Notes: generated from the sequence alone by a model not told the origin. 64,000 nucleotides of DNA from Aquitalea aquatilis (GCF_005155025.1 NZ_CP039731.1:3410001-3474000), one strand, 5' to 3'; shown: positions 54,277-63,993, counted from the stretch's first letter. Numbers and translations: made by a program.

Positions 54277-55770
54277 TTACAGGCTGATCCAGGTAGTCTT
54301 GAGCTGGCTGAACTTGTCCAGCGCATGCAAGGACAGGTCGCGGCCAAAGCCGGACTGCTTGCAGCCGCCAAACGGTACGCCGGGGTCGAGGGCATCCACG
54401 GTATTCACCGACACCGTGCCCGCGCGCAGGGCACGCGCCACGCGATGGGCGCGGCGCAGCTGGTCGGTCCATACCGCTGCGGCCAGGCCATAGATGCTGT
54501 CATTGGCCATGGCAATGGCCTCGGCTTCGCTGTCGAAACGCAGCACCGACAGCACCGGGCCAAAGATTTCCTCACGGGCAATGCGCATGTCCGGGGTGAC
54601 GCCGGTGAACAGCGTGGGTTGCAGATAGCAATCGCTATTGCCTATGTGCAGCCGTTCGCCGCCAGAGAGCAGGCTGGCACCTTGTTGCAGGCCGCTGGCA
54701 ATGAAGCCCTGCACTCGCGCGGTATGGCCGGCATCCACCAGCGTCCCCTGCCGCGTTGCCGGGTCCAGCGGATTGCCCGGCTGGAAGGCGGCCATTTCAG
54801 TCAGCAGTTTTTCGACAAAACAGTCGTGGATGCTGGATTCCACCAGCAGGCGCGAACTGGCCGAGCACACCTGGCCCTGATTGAAATAGATGCCAAAGGC
54901 CGCCTTGCGCGCTGCCGCGTCCAGGTCGGCACAATCGGCAAACACCAGATTCGGGCTTTTACCACCGCACTCCAGCCACACCATCTTCATATTGGAAGCG
55001 GCGGAATAAGCCAGAAAGCGCTTGCCGATTTCGGTACTGCCGGTAAACGACAGGCAATCGATATCCGGGTGCAGGCCCATGGCCTGGCCGGCCTCTTCGC
55101 CATAGCCGGGCAGCACATTCAGCACACCATCGGGCAGGCCGGCCTCACTGGCCAGTTGTGCCAGCCGGATGGCCGACAGCGGCGACTGCTCGGCCGGCTT
55201 GAGCAGCACACTATTGCCGGCAGCCAGTGCTGGGGCCACTTTCCACGCCGCCATGTCCAGCGGGAAATTCCACGGAATCACCGCCGCCACCACGCCCACC
55301 GGCTCACGCGTGACCAGCGCCAGCGCATCCGGCCCGGTGGGGGCAACTTCGTCATACAACTTGTCGCAGGCTTCGGCATACCAGTCGAACAAGCCTGCCG
55401 TGGCTGGCACATCGATATTCAGGGCGTCCGAGATGGGCTTGCCCATGTCCAGGCAATCCAGCAGGGCCAGATCATCGGCATTGTCGCGCAACAGTTGTGC
55501 CAGCTTTTGCAACACCACCTTGCGCTCACGCGGATGACAGCGCGACCAGCTACCTGCGTCGAAACTGCGCCGGGCCGCAACCACCGCAGCATCAACATCC
55601 GCCCGGTCGCAGCGTGCCACCATGGCCAGCGTCTGGCCGGTATGCGGACAAACGCTGGCAAACTGGCGGCCGTCTGCCGCATCTTGCAGCCGGCCATTGA
55701 TATAAGCCTGGGCGGCAGGCCGCAAGGTGGCGGCACTTGCCGTCCAGAAAGCCGTATCTCGTGCATGCAT
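54277..55770 (-). CDS. puuC: Gamma-glutamyl-gamma-aminobutyraldehyde dehydrogenase-like
   Basis: This 497-aa aldehyde dehydrogenase has AAVIPWNFPLDMAAWKVAPA, GNSVLLKPAEQSPL, the glutamate site WLECGGKSPNLVF and the cysteine site FNQGQVCSASSRL. It oxidises the aminoaldehyde from putrescine. The ATG at 55770 has AGGAG upstream; the open frame to 55929 would add an unlikely leader. It is the first gene of the three-gene unit, divergent from a LuxR-type regulator. Confidence 0.9.
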   Translation of the reverse strand: MHARDTAFWTASAATLRPAAQAYINGRLQDAADGRQFASVCPHTGQTLAMVARCDRADVDAAVVAARRSFDAGSWSRCHPRERKVVLQKLAQLLRDNADDLALLDCLDMGKPISDALNIDVPATAGLFDWYAEACDKLYDEVAPTGPDALALVTREPVGVVAAVIPWNFPLDMAAWKVAPALAAGNSVLLKPAEQSPLSAIRLAQLASEAGLPDGVLNVLPGYGEEAGQAMGLHPDIDCLSFTGSTEIGKRFLAYSAASNMKMVWLECGGKSPNLVFADCADLDAAARKAAFGIYFNQGQVCSASSRLLVESSIHDCFVEKLLTEMAAFQPGNPLDPATRQGTLVDAGHTARVQGFIASGLQQGASLLSGGERLHIGNSDCYLQPTLFTGVTPDMRIAREEIFGPVLSVLRFDSEAEAIAMANDSIYGLAAAVWTDQLRRAHRVARALRAGTVSVNTVDALDPGVPFGGCKQSGFGRDLSLHALDKFSQLKTTWISL

Positions 55771-56003
55771 CGTGCTACTCTCCTGTCGGGATGCAAGGCC
55801 TGCGCCGGGAACTGGCCGATGGCCGTTGGCAGGCTTGCTACTCATTGCCGGCCAGTCTAGGCAGGGGCCTGCCCAAGCAACATAGCCTTGATGGGTTAGC
55901 TGGCTAACCCCCGCGGGGTAGCGAGACACAAGCTGTCTTGCGGCATCATGTCAGGCAATCTGGACAATCCAGGCAGATGGACGGCATCAACAAAGGAATG
56001 AAC

Positions 56004-56804
56004 ATGCAGCTTGCAGTGGCAGACCTGGCCTTTCACCAGAGGCTGGGCCGATTGATGGAAAAACTGGGCGAACCCGGTTTCTGGCCGGCGCTGGCGCGGC
56101 TGCTGGCCGATGTCATCACCTTCGATACCTGGGTGGTACTGCTGTTTCAGCCGGAACAAGCACCGCACATCCTGGCCGATCACGCCGCCAATCTGGCCGC
56201 CGCCGACCTGTTTGCTGATTACCGCGCCCAGCTCTACCGCATCGACCCCTTCTACGCGTTCAGCCAGCAGCAGCCGGCCAGCGGCCTGTACCGGCTGGAT
56301 GATGTGGCACCCGACTCATTCCGTGACACCGAGTATTTCCGTCAGTACTTCAGCCGCAATGTCGGGGCCGACGAGCTGCAATTCCTGCTGCCCATACCCG
56401 GCCAGGGCGTGTTGTCCTTGTCGCTGGGCAGCCGTCGGCGCTTTACCAATGCCGAAATCGGCGCCTGCCAGCTGTTCAGCCCCTGGCTCTTGCCGCTGAT
56501 GGGCAAGGCCATCCGGCTGGATGCCTATCTGGCCGAGCAGCTGCGTCACAACCCGGCCGAACGCCAGATGCGGCTGGAAGATGCGCTGCGGCAGCGCGGT
56601 GAACCTCACCTCACCGAGCGCGAAGTGCAAGTCGCCCTGCTGGTGCTGGCCGGCCACTCCACCAAGGCGGTGGCACGCGAACTGGGCATCTCGCTGGATA
56701 CCGCCAAAGTGCACCGGCGCAATCTCTACGCCAAGCTGGGCGTCAGCAATCAGGCTGGCCTGTTTCTGCTGTTTTCCGCCCCCAGCGCTGCCGCAGCCGA
56801 TTGA
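56004..56804 (+). CDS. LuxR-type transcriptional regulator
   Basis: This ~266-aa protein has an N-terminal helical sensing region without the signature residues of AHL-binding domains, and a C-terminal LuxR HTH (LTEREVQVALLVLAGHSTKA, LGISLDTAKVHRRNLYAKLG). AAAGGA supports the ATG at 56004; 55998 is an alternative. It is divergent from puuC, with 233 bp between, so it probably controls the putrescine operon. Confidence 0.88.
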   Translation: MQLAVADLAFHQRLGRLMEKLGEPGFWPALARLLADVITFDTWVVLLFQPEQAPHILADHAANLAAADLFADYRAQLYRIDPFYAFSQQQPASGLYRLDDVAPDSFRDTEYFRQYFSRNVGADELQFLLPIPGQGVLSLSLGSRRRFTNAEIGACQLFSPWLLPLMGKAIRLDAYLAEQLRHNPAERQMRLEDALRQRGEPHLTEREVQVALLVLAGHSTKAVARELGISLDTAKVHRRNLYAKLGVSNQAGLFLLFSAPSAAAAD

Positions 56805-56973
56805 TGCCAGCAAGGGCATCACCCTGGTCTGCCTTGTCCACCAGCACTGACGAAAAGCATTGCCATTCAATGGTTTTCGCTGTTGCAGCAGAGTGACATG
56901 CGACAGGAATGACACAGTAAGCCACGGCAAAACAAGACATTTTCCCAATGCAGGTTGCCAAGCAATTTGAATT

Positions 56974-56986
56974 TGTACACAATCAA
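56974..56986 (-). promoter_or_regulatory. Inverted copy of the umuD promoter element
   Basis: TGTACACAATCAA is the exact reverse complement of the element at 33781-33793. It lies 28 bases before the ATG of the S24-peptidase gene at 57015. Confidence 0.5.
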
Positions 56987-57014
56987 TATTACAGCAACAG
57001 CAAAGGAAGCCGGC

Positions 57015-57593
57015 ATGGCCCAAGGTGGTAAACGCGATGGCGCAGGGCGCAAATCCGCATTTGGTGGCGACAAGACCGTGGCCATGCGGGTGCCGGAACC
57101 ACTGCGCCCCCTGCTGGAAGGCTGGCTGGCCGAATACCGCCAGCTGCGCTCGGTGAAAACGGCAGACACGCAGGATATCCGCACCCTGTCCGACACCCTC
57201 AGCCAGCTGTCCCTGCCGCTGTTTGCCAGCCGGGTACCGGCCGGTTCGCCAGTGGCAGCAGATGACTTGAAGGAAGCCGACATTGACCTGAACGCCCATC
57301 TGGTCAGCCACCCGGCCAGCACCTTCATGGTGACGGTCAAGGGTGACTCCATGATCAACGCTGGCATCCACGATGGCGACCTGCTGATTGTCGACCGCTC
57401 CTTGCAGGCCCGCAGCGGCAAGGTGGTGGTAGCGGTCATCAATGGTGAACTGACAGTAAAGCGGCTGGAAAAAACGGCGAGCGGGCTGTTTCTGATGCCG
57501 GAAAACCCGGCCTACGCGCCGATTGAGGTGTCGGAAGAAGCGGCGCTGTTTATCTGGGGTGTGGTGACCAATGTCATCCATCCGGTCTCGTAA
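57015..57593 (+). CDS. LexA/UmuD-like S24 peptidase with N-terminal extension
   Basis: This 192-aa protein's C-terminal half is a UmuD-type peptidase with cleavage-like PAG-SPVAAD, Ser in VTVKGDSMINAGI and Lys in ELTVKRLE. The N-terminal ~65 residues are basic and unlike UmuD (GGKRDGAGRKSAFGGDKTVA). The extension could bind DNA, giving a repressor, or be a UmuD variant; no UmuC follows. Start at 57015 (MAQGGKRDG). A 50-aa gene follows 11 bases later. Confidence 0.85.
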   Translation: MAQGGKRDGAGRKSAFGGDKTVAMRVPEPLRPLLEGWLAEYRQLRSVKTADTQDIRTLSDTLSQLSLPLFASRVPAGSPVAADDLKEADIDLNAHLVSHPASTFMVTVKGDSMINAGIHDGDLLIVDRSLQARSGKVVVAVINGELTVKRLEKTASGLFLMPENPAYAPIEVSEEAALFIWGVVTNVIHPVS

Positions 57594-57604
57594 AGGAGAG
57601 CAAG

Positions 57605-57757
57605 ATGCAAATGCAAATCGATGAAAGCCTGATCAAAATGAAGTTCATGGACTGGCGCCGCCTGCCGCGCGCCTTTCGCGAAGTGCGCGCCGGCCAGCCG
57701 CAAGTGCTGGTGTCCCGTACCGGTCGCAGCTACTTTGTTCCGGTGCAGTTTGTCTGA
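57605..57757 (+). CDS. Small basic protein linked to the S24 gene
   Basis: This 50-aa protein (MQMQIDESLIKMKFMDWRRL, ending SYFVPVQFV) has AAGGAGAG 5 bases upstream of the ATG and is the last gene before a strong terminator. It is rich in Arg and aromatic residues. I recognise no family. Its position makes it a likely partner of the peptidase/regulator. Confidence 0.6.
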   Translation: MQMQIDESLIKMKFMDWRRLPRAFREVRAGQPQVLVSRTGRSYFVPVQFV

Positions 57758-57774
57758 AGCCACAACGCACAACG

Positions 57775-57805
57775 CCACAAGACCGGCGCCCTGCCGGTCT
57801 TGTGG
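57775..57805 (+). terminator. Hairpin terminator after the S24 unit
   Basis: CCACAAGACCGGC (57775-57787) pairs with GCCGGTCTTGTGG (57793-57805), a 13-bp stem with a 5-base loop. Confidence 0.85.
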
Positions 57806-58333
57806 TAAACAACCCCACCTAGCAGAAGCGCAGGGCAAGCGTAGCCATCAATCCGGCTAAACACAGCAGCTGACAACTGACCGCTACCGCGGCTCAGTCC
57901 AAGCATGCCAGCCATGCGCTATCTGGATACACCGCCATCCCCACCGCTATCGCACCCACACACCAGCTCCCCCCCCCACCAGCCAAGCCATAGCGCTTGG
58001 CATGCCTTTGTTTATCGCATTCGCCAATAACCTATCCGGCCGGGCCAAGCATGCATAGAGTGCGGTGAGGTGTAGCTGAAATGAGAGCCAGATCAAGGCT
58101 GCTGCTCAAGTTAGCAAGCAGCACACCATGACAGCCTTAGCTGCAAGACATGGGGATGAAATGTGAACAGCCATAAAAAAGCCCTCCCACAAGGGGAGGG
58201 TCTAACAGGGTATCGGGGAAGTGTAACGACCGGAAGCTGAGGGCATCCGGTCTATACAGCGCCTGGATCCATACCAAGAACCAAGCACGGAATCATCCTA
58301 TCGCTTTGCCCATGGCATTGACTATGGGTGAAT
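57806..58333. other. Intergenic region with the dusC terminator
   Basis: I see no gene in these 528 bases. A minus-strand terminator lies at 58175-58200: CCCTCCC/GGGAGGG stem followed on the minus strand by a U tract (A run at 58175-58180). It ends the dusC transcript. The rest shows no repeat or structured element I can name. Confidence 0.6.
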
Positions 58334-59281
58334 TTACTTAGCAGACATATCACGCATGATCTTGAGAATATTCTCAGCCGAAGTCTCACGCCGGATCACT
58401 TCAAAAAAGCCGGCCGCCTCTGGATAGGTTTTCTTCAACTGCCCCAGCCACTGTTTCAACCGGGCGGGCGGATAACGCGACTCACCCGCTTCCGTCACGC
58501 ATTGCTGGTAGAAGTCGAGCAGCCACTCCATCAACAGACTCCAGGCCATGGGCGTGGCCGACTGGTCGGTGGCAATTCGCCGTGCCAGATCAGGTGCCGC
58601 AATCAAGCCACGGCCTATCATCACTCGCTGACAGCCGCTCTGCGCACGAATGGCATGGTAGTCGGCCACGGTCCATACCTCACCATTGGCGATCACCGGT
58701 ATGGTGACGTGCTCACGGATACGGGCAATCCAGTCCCAGTGCGCTGGTGGCTTATAGCCCTCCAGCTTGGTCCTGGCATGCACCACCAGCTCTGCCGCTC
58801 CGGCACTGGCCAGTGCCTGAGCGCACTCCAGCGCCAGGCTCTTGTCTTCGTAGCCCAGACGCATTTTCGCCGTCACCGGAATCGCATCCGGCACGGCCGC
58901 CCGTACCTGGCTGACAATGCGGTATAGCAGCTCCGGCTCGGTCAGCAACACCGCGCCACCGCGATGGCGGTTTACTGTCGGAGCCGGACAGCCGAAGTTC
59001 AGATCGACACCTGGCGCGCCAAGACTAGCCACCTTGGCAGCATTTTCCGCCAGGCACACCGGGTCGGAGCCCAGCAGCTGCACCCGCACCGTGGTCCCGG
59101 CCCGCGTCTTGCCGCCATGCAGCAATTCGGGAGCCAACCGATGAAAAGTACGCGTTGGCAGCAAGACATTGGTGACCCGGACAAACTCGGTTACGCACAA
59201 GTCGATACCGCCCAGACGGGTCAGTACATCCCGCATGATGGGGTCGACCAGACCCTCCATCGGCGCCAGCATCAGATTCAT
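58334..59281 (-). CDS. dusC: tRNA-dihydrouridine(16) synthase
   Basis: This 315-aa FMN enzyme reduces uridine-16 in tRNA. Motifs: [40 protein letters not shown] with the catalytic Cys, [25 protein letters not shown] and VIANGEVW. The GCPAP and [11 protein letters not shown] segments are of the DusC type. Confidence 0.93.
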   Translation of the reverse strand: MNLMLAPMEGLVDPIMRDVLTRLGGIDLCVTEFVRVTNVLLPTRTFHRLAPELLHGGKTRAGTTVRVQLLGSDPVCLAENAAKVASLGAPGVDLNFGCPAPTVNRHRGGAVLLTEPELLYRIVSQVRAAVPDAIPVTAKMRLGYEDKSLALECAQALASAGAAELVVHARTKLEGYKPPAHWDWIARIREHVTIPVIANGEVWTVADYHAIRAQSGCQRVMIGRGLIAAPDLARRIATDQSATPMAWSLLMEWLLDFYQQCVTEAGESRYPPARLKQWLGQLKKTYPEAAGFFEVIRRETSAENILKIMRDMSAK

Positions 59282-59341
59282 GGCTTAACCTGCTGAAAAA
59301 AGGGCGCTATTGTAACGGAATCACCGCACCGGAGCGAATGC

Positions 59342-59797
59342 ATGACCTTGAAGATCACCCCCCTGGCACCACACCAGGCCGCCAGCTGCCTGCCGCTGTT
59401 TCAGGCCTATCTGGCCTTTTATCATGTAGAGCAGGCCGCCGCCGACTGCCTGGCCTTTCTCGAAGCCCGGCTGAGCCATCACGAGGCGCGGCTGTGGCTG
59501 GCCGAGGATGCCGGTGTCCCGGTGGGATTTGCCTTGATGTACCCGGGATTCAATTCGCTGACGCTCAAGCCCAGCTGGCTGCTGCACGACCTCTATGTCG
59601 CTCCCGAATACCGTGGCAGCGGTGTCAGCAAGCAATTGCTGCAAGTATGTCAGGCACACGTTCTGGGGCTGGGCGGCGGCGACATCATGCTGCAAACCGC
59701 CCATGACAACAACAAGGCGCAAAGGCTGTATGAACGCAATGGTTTCGCGCTCGACACGGACTTCCGGGTTTACTACTGGGACGGCAAGGGGAGTTGA
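59342..59797 (+). CDS. GNAT-family N-acetyltransferase
   Basis: This 151-aa protein has the acetyl-CoA binding motif LHDLYVAPEYRGSGVSKQLL and the late AQRLYERNGF element. The substrate is unknown. It is divergent from dusC with a 60-bp gap. Confidence 0.9.
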   Translation: MTLKITPLAPHQAASCLPLFQAYLAFYHVEQAAADCLAFLEARLSHHEARLWLAEDAGVPVGFALMYPGFNSLTLKPSWLLHDLYVAPEYRGSGVSKQLLQVCQAHVLGLGGGDIMLQTAHDNNKAQRLYERNGFALDTDFRVYYWDGKGS

Positions 59798-59850
59798 CCG
59801 GGTGGCCGCACCCGGCCATGCTGGCGCGTTTTGACGGCAAGGAGCACGCA

Positions 59851-60066
59851 ATGGACATCCCTCGCGGCATCTATCGCCACTATCGTGGCAATCTGTACGA
59901 GGTGTTGGGCCTGGGCCTGCACTCGGAAACACATGAACCGATGGTGGCTTATCGCGCCCTGTATGGCGAGTATCAACTGTGGACACGTCCGGCCGGCATG
60001 TTTCTGGAAACCGTGATCCACGAGGGCGAAAGCCGGCCGCGCTTTGCCCCGGTCAAGCTGTTCTAG
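59851..60066 (+). CDS. DUF1653 protein
   Basis: This 71-aa protein matches DUF1653: IPRGIYRHYRGNLYEVLGLG, HSETHEPMVAYRALYG and LWTRPAGMFLETV. AAGGAG lies 6-7 bases before the ATG. The domain is small and of unknown function. Confidence 0.88.
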   Translation: MDIPRGIYRHYRGNLYEVLGLGLHSETHEPMVAYRALYGEYQLWTRPAGMFLETVIHEGESRPRFAPVKLF

Positions 60067-60077
60067 ACGACCGGCCC

Positions 60078-60980
60078 ATGCACATTTACCGCACCGACCA
60101 GTTTCCCCTGCCCTTGCCCGCCGGTCACCGCTTCCCGGCACAAAAGTACCCGATGCTGACCGAGGCCGTGGCCGGTTTCGCCGCCGACTGTCTGGATACG
60201 GCGGCGGCAGCCACACCATGGGAGCTGCAGCAGGCGCACAGCCCCGACTATGTCGCCCAGGTACTGGATGGCAGCCTGCCGGCGCGTGCCTGGCGTGAAA
60301 TCGGCCTGCCGTGGTCGCCGCAGCTGGTGGAACGCTCCTGTCGCTCGGTGGGTGCCACCATCGCTGCCGCCCGTTCGGCCTTGCTGCATGGTTGCGGCAT
60401 CAGCCTGGCTGGCGGCACCCATCATGCCTACCATGACAAGGGCAGCGGATTCTGCGTATTCAACGACGTTGCCGTCACTGCCAAGCTGTTGCTGCAAGAA
60501 GGGCTGGTGCGGCGCATTCTGGTGGTCGATCTGGATGTCCATCAGGGCAATGGCACGGCTGCCATCTTTCGCGATGACCCCCGGGTATTCACCTTTTCCA
60601 TGCACGGGGAAAAGAATTTTCCCTTTCGCAAGGAAGCCAGTTCGCTCGACATCGACCTGCCCGACGCCACCGGCGACGATGTCTACCTCAAGCTGTTGCA
60701 ACAGCATCTGCCGGCACTGCTGCAACAACATCAACCCGAGCTGGTGTTTTATCTGGCCGGCGCAGACAGCTATGCTGGCGACCGGCTGGGCAAACTGGCG
60801 CTCAGCATGGCCGGACTGCAACAGCGCGACCGGCTGGTACTGCAACAGGTGGCCAGCCATGGCGCGGCACTGGCCATCACCATGGCCGGCGGTTACGCCA
60901 GCAATATCGCCGACACGGTAAGCATCCAGCGCAATACCGTGCAGCTAGCCTGGCAGTACCACAACAGCCACACACTGTAA
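60078..60980 (+). CDS. Histone-deacetylase-family amidohydrolase
   Basis: This 300-aa zinc hydrolase has LAGGTHHAYHDKGSGFCVFN (active-site His pair), VVDLDVHQGNGT (metal Asp and His) and LAGADSYAGDRLG. Bacterial members deacetylate acetoin, acetylpolyamines or protein lysines; the short form without the long loop is closest to the class IV type. It starts 11 bases after the DUF1653 stop, probably in one unit. Confidence 0.88.
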   Translation: MHIYRTDQFPLPLPAGHRFPAQKYPMLTEAVAGFAADCLDTAAAATPWELQQAHSPDYVAQVLDGSLPARAWREIGLPWSPQLVERSCRSVGATIAAARSALLHGCGISLAGGTHHAYHDKGSGFCVFNDVAVTAKLLLQEGLVRRILVVDLDVHQGNGTAAIFRDDPRVFTFSMHGEKNFPFRKEASSLDIDLPDATGDDVYLKLLQQHLPALLQQHQPELVFYLAGADSYAGDRLGKLALSMAGLQQRDRLVLQQVASHGAALAITMAGGYASNIADTVSIQRNTVQLAWQYHNSHTL

Positions 60981-61035
60981 GCACAGCCCCACAACGCCGA
61001 CCAACCATGACCACCCACTACCGCAGGAGAAAATC

Positions 61036-61569
61036 ATGAGCAAAGCCACCTTGGCCGCCGGCTGTTTCTGGTGCACTGAGAGTATTTTTCAAGCCTTGCA
61101 AGGCGTGCGACAGGTACAGTCCGGCTATATTGGCGGCCACAGCAGCAATCCGGACTACCGTAGTGTCTGCAGCGGCCAGACCGGCCACGCCGAGGCGGTA
61201 CAGATCGATTTTGACGAGCAGGTCATCAGCTTCAGCCAGTTGCTGCAGGTGTTCTTCGCCACCCACGACCCCACCACGCTCAATCGCCAGGAGCATGATG
61301 TCGGCAGCCAGTACCGCTCGGCCATCTTCTGTCACGATGCCGAACAGCAGCGCATTGCCAGCGACTACATTGCCGCCCTGGATCAGCAACAGATCTTCCC
61401 TGCGCCCATCGTCACCACTCTGGAAACTGCCAGCCACTTTTATCCGGCCGAAGACTACCACCAGCGCTATTTCGAACTGCACGGTCACGAAGCCTATTGC
61501 CAGGCGGTCATCCTGCCCAAGCAAATGAAAATGCGCCGGCAGTTTGCCCAATTGCTGAAAAGCAGCTGA
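61036..61569 (+). CDS. msrA: Peptide methionine (S)-S-oxide reductase
   Basis: This 177-aa enzyme repairs oxidised methionine. The catalytic motif is GCFWCTESIF (the usual GCFWGxE with Cys in place of Gly), followed by SGYIGGHSSNPDYRSVCSGQ, TGHAEAVQI and the DVGSQYRSAIF loop. AGGAG precedes the ATG. Confidence 0.92.
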   Translation: MSKATLAAGCFWCTESIFQALQGVRQVQSGYIGGHSSNPDYRSVCSGQTGHAEAVQIDFDEQVISFSQLLQVFFATHDPTTLNRQEHDVGSQYRSAIFCHDAEQQRIASDYIAALDQQQIFPAPIVTTLETASHFYPAEDYHQRYFELHGHEAYCQAVILPKQMKMRRQFAQLLKSS

Positions 61570-61722
61570 AGCAGGCCATGACCGGCATCAAACCCACGAC
61601 AGGCAGCCCGGCCGCCACACGCTGCCACAGCGGGTCGGGCCGCTATCAAATTAGCGTTACGCGGCCCTTGCTGCTACAGTCGGCAGCAGCATTGCCATGA
61701 CTGGCCAATACACCACAACATC

Positions 61723-63993
61723 ATGCCAGCCCAGCCCATTTCCTCCTCACAACCAGCCAGCCTGCTACACAAACACCTGAAGCTGCTACAGGAAACCAGC
61801 CACCGCCACAAATGGCTGCTGGCCGGCTTGTATGTGCTGCTTTGCGCCCTGCTGGGCCTGCTACTGGTTCACGAAGCCATGCAGCGCCAGCAACAGGCAC
61901 TGGATGGCCTGGCCAGCCAGTTGCAGGCCGACATCAACGCGCACGTGCAACTGGCCCTGGCCACACTGGACCACGCCAGCACCCTGCTGCCACAAGCCGC
62001 CGACCCGACGCCAGGCCTGCGCGATTTCGCCGGCCTCGCCACCGCCCGTCAACCTTTTATCGATTATCTGGGCTGGCAGCCGCGCATCCGCGCCGAGCAG
62101 CGCGCCAGCTTCGAACAACAGCAAAGCCAGCAGCGCGGCCAAGCCTTTGCCATCCGCGACTACTGGCTCACTCGCAACGCCGCGGGCAAGGACACCGGCA
62201 ACTATGTACCGGCACCGCCACGCCATGACTACCTGCCGCTGCTGATGCAAGAACCTTCGCCGCCGGCAGCGCTGCGTGCCATGCAAGGACTCGACCTGCT
62301 GCACGATCCGACACTGGGCCCGGCATTGCAGCAGGCAGTCAGCCAGGGTTCAGTACAATTCAGCCCGCCCTACCGCATCGGCCAGCACTGGCATCTACTG
62401 TTGCTGCAAGCACGCTACAGTGCCAGCCCGCCCTCGCCCAACCCGCTGGTGCGTAGCGAGCAGTTGCAAGGCGTGTTGCTGATGAGCCTGCAACTGGATG
62501 GCTTGCTGGCTACATCGACCGCGCAATACCGCGGCTTGCAACTCACGCTGCTGGCACCCGACGGCAGCCCTAGCCCCTTGCTGGCCAGCGGCCCGGCCGT
62601 TAACGACAACAGTCTGCTGCCAATACAAAGCGCCCAGCTGCAAGCAGCCCTGCCCAGTGAAGGCTATCGCCTGCAGCTTGATCAGGCACTGACATGGCAA
62701 CAGCTGTCCGCCCCCTTGCTGGCCGTGGGCCTGGCCGCCAATACCCTGCTGTGCTACCTGCTCTGGCTGTTGGCTGCCCAGCAGCAGCGCCAGCGCAATA
62801 TCCGCCGCCGCGCCATGGATCACCTGCACCGCGAGCGCGAACACGCTAGCGTGACCCTGCAAGCCATTGCCGATGCGGTGGTCACCTTCGATACCGCCTT
62901 TCGCATTCAATACCTCAATCCATCGGCAGGCATGCTGCTGGGACCGGGGCATCACAGCGTCATCGGCCAGAATGTGCGTCAGCTACTACGCCTCGGTCAT
63001 GAGTTTGCCCGGCCCGGTAGCACCGATCCCTTCACCCAGGCCCTGCAGATTCGTGACAGCGTCTACCTGCCGGACAGCAGCTACCTGACCCGCAGCTCGG
63101 GCGAAAAACTGCTGGTGGAAGGCTGCGTGTCACCGGTATTCGACCAGCAAGGCCGGCTGCTCGGTGCCGTACTCACCCTGCGCGACACTGCCCCGCGCCG
63201 CCAGCACATGCTGGCCGCACTGGAAGCCAGCGAGCGCCGTCTGCGCCAGCACGAACAAGAGCTGGCCCGCGTGGCGCGCATCAACACCATGGGCGAAATG
63301 GCCTCTGGCATCGCCCATGAAATCAACCAGCCGCTGTCGGCCATTGTCAGCTACTGCCAGGCCAGCCTCAGCCTGCTGGAGGAAGAAGACCCTGATCTGC
63401 CGCTGGTCTGCCGGGCCATGCAGAACGCAGCCAAGCAGGCGCAGCGCGCCGGCCAGGTCATCCAGCGCCTGCGCGAATTCGTCAGCAAGCGCAATCAGCA
63501 CCAGAGCCTGCTGGACCCGAACCAGACTGTCAGCAATACCCTCGCCTTGCTGGAATACGAGCTGCAAAGCCACGATATTCATCTGGAACAGTATTTTTCC
63601 GACAAGCTCTCTGCCGTTTATGCTGATAACATTCAGCTGGAGCAGGTGATTCTGAACATCTTGCGCAATGCCATCGACGCCATGGAAAGCGTCCATCCCT
63701 GGGGCCGGCTCATCATCAGCACCGAGCAGGATGCGACGCGAGTGCGTATCATGATCGCCGATAACGGCCCCGGCATTGCCGCAGCCGTGCAAGACCAGAT
63801 ATTCGACCCCTTTTTCAGCACCAAGCCCAACGGAATGGGACTGGGACTGGCCATCTGCCAGACGGCCATCGACAATATGGGAGGCCAGATCCTGGCCAGC
63901 AACCGCCCATCAGGCGGCGCGCAATTCGTGATCGACCTCCCCGCACTTACCACATTGACAGCACAGCCTGTAGCAGGAGAACAAGTTTCATGA
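61723..63993 (+). CDS. CHASE/PAS sensor histidine kinase
   Basis: This 756-aa inner-membrane kinase has a first membrane helix near residues 30-48 (WLLAGLYVLLCALLGLLLVH), an extracellular CHASE-type domain to ~330 and a second membrane helix (LLAVGLAANTLLCYLLWLLA). A PAS domain follows (ITLQ-like start TLQAIADAVVTFDTAFRIQY). The HisKA box is EMASGIAHEINQPLSAIVSY and the ATPase has N (RNAIDAM), G1 (DNGPGI) and GMGLGLAIC. The kinase core resembles FixL/DctB. The stop overlaps the next gene's ATG. Confidence 0.93.
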   Translation: MPAQPISSSQPASLLHKHLKLLQETSHRHKWLLAGLYVLLCALLGLLLVHEAMQRQQQALDGLASQLQADINAHVQLALATLDHASTLLPQAADPTPGLRDFAGLATARQPFIDYLGWQPRIRAEQRASFEQQQSQQRGQAFAIRDYWLTRNAAGKDTGNYVPAPPRHDYLPLLMQEPSPPAALRAMQGLDLLHDPTLGPALQQAVSQGSVQFSPPYRIGQHWHLLLLQARYSASPPSPNPLVRSEQLQGVLLMSLQLDGLLATSTAQYRGLQLTLLAPDGSPSPLLASGPAVNDNSLLPIQSAQLQAALPSEGYRLQLDQALTWQQLSAPLLAVGLAANTLLCYLLWLLAAQQQRQRNIRRRAMDHLHREREHASVTLQAIADAVVTFDTAFRIQYLNPSAGMLLGPGHHSVIGQNVRQLLRLGHEFARPGSTDPFTQALQIRDSVYLPDSSYLTRSSGEKLLVEGCVSPVFDQQGRLLGAVLTLRDTAPRRQHMLAALEASERRLRQHEQELARVARINTMGEMASGIAHEINQPLSAIVSYCQASLSLLEEEDPDLPLVCRAMQNAAKQAQRAGQVIQRLREFVSKRNQHQSLLDPNQTVSNTLALLEYELQSHDIHLEQYFSDKLSAVYADNIQLEQVILNILRNAIDAMESVHPWGRLIISTEQDATRVRIMIADNGPGIAAAVQDQIFDPFFSTKPNGMGLGLAICQTAIDNMGGQILASNRPSGGAQFVIDLPALTTLTAQPVAGEQVS

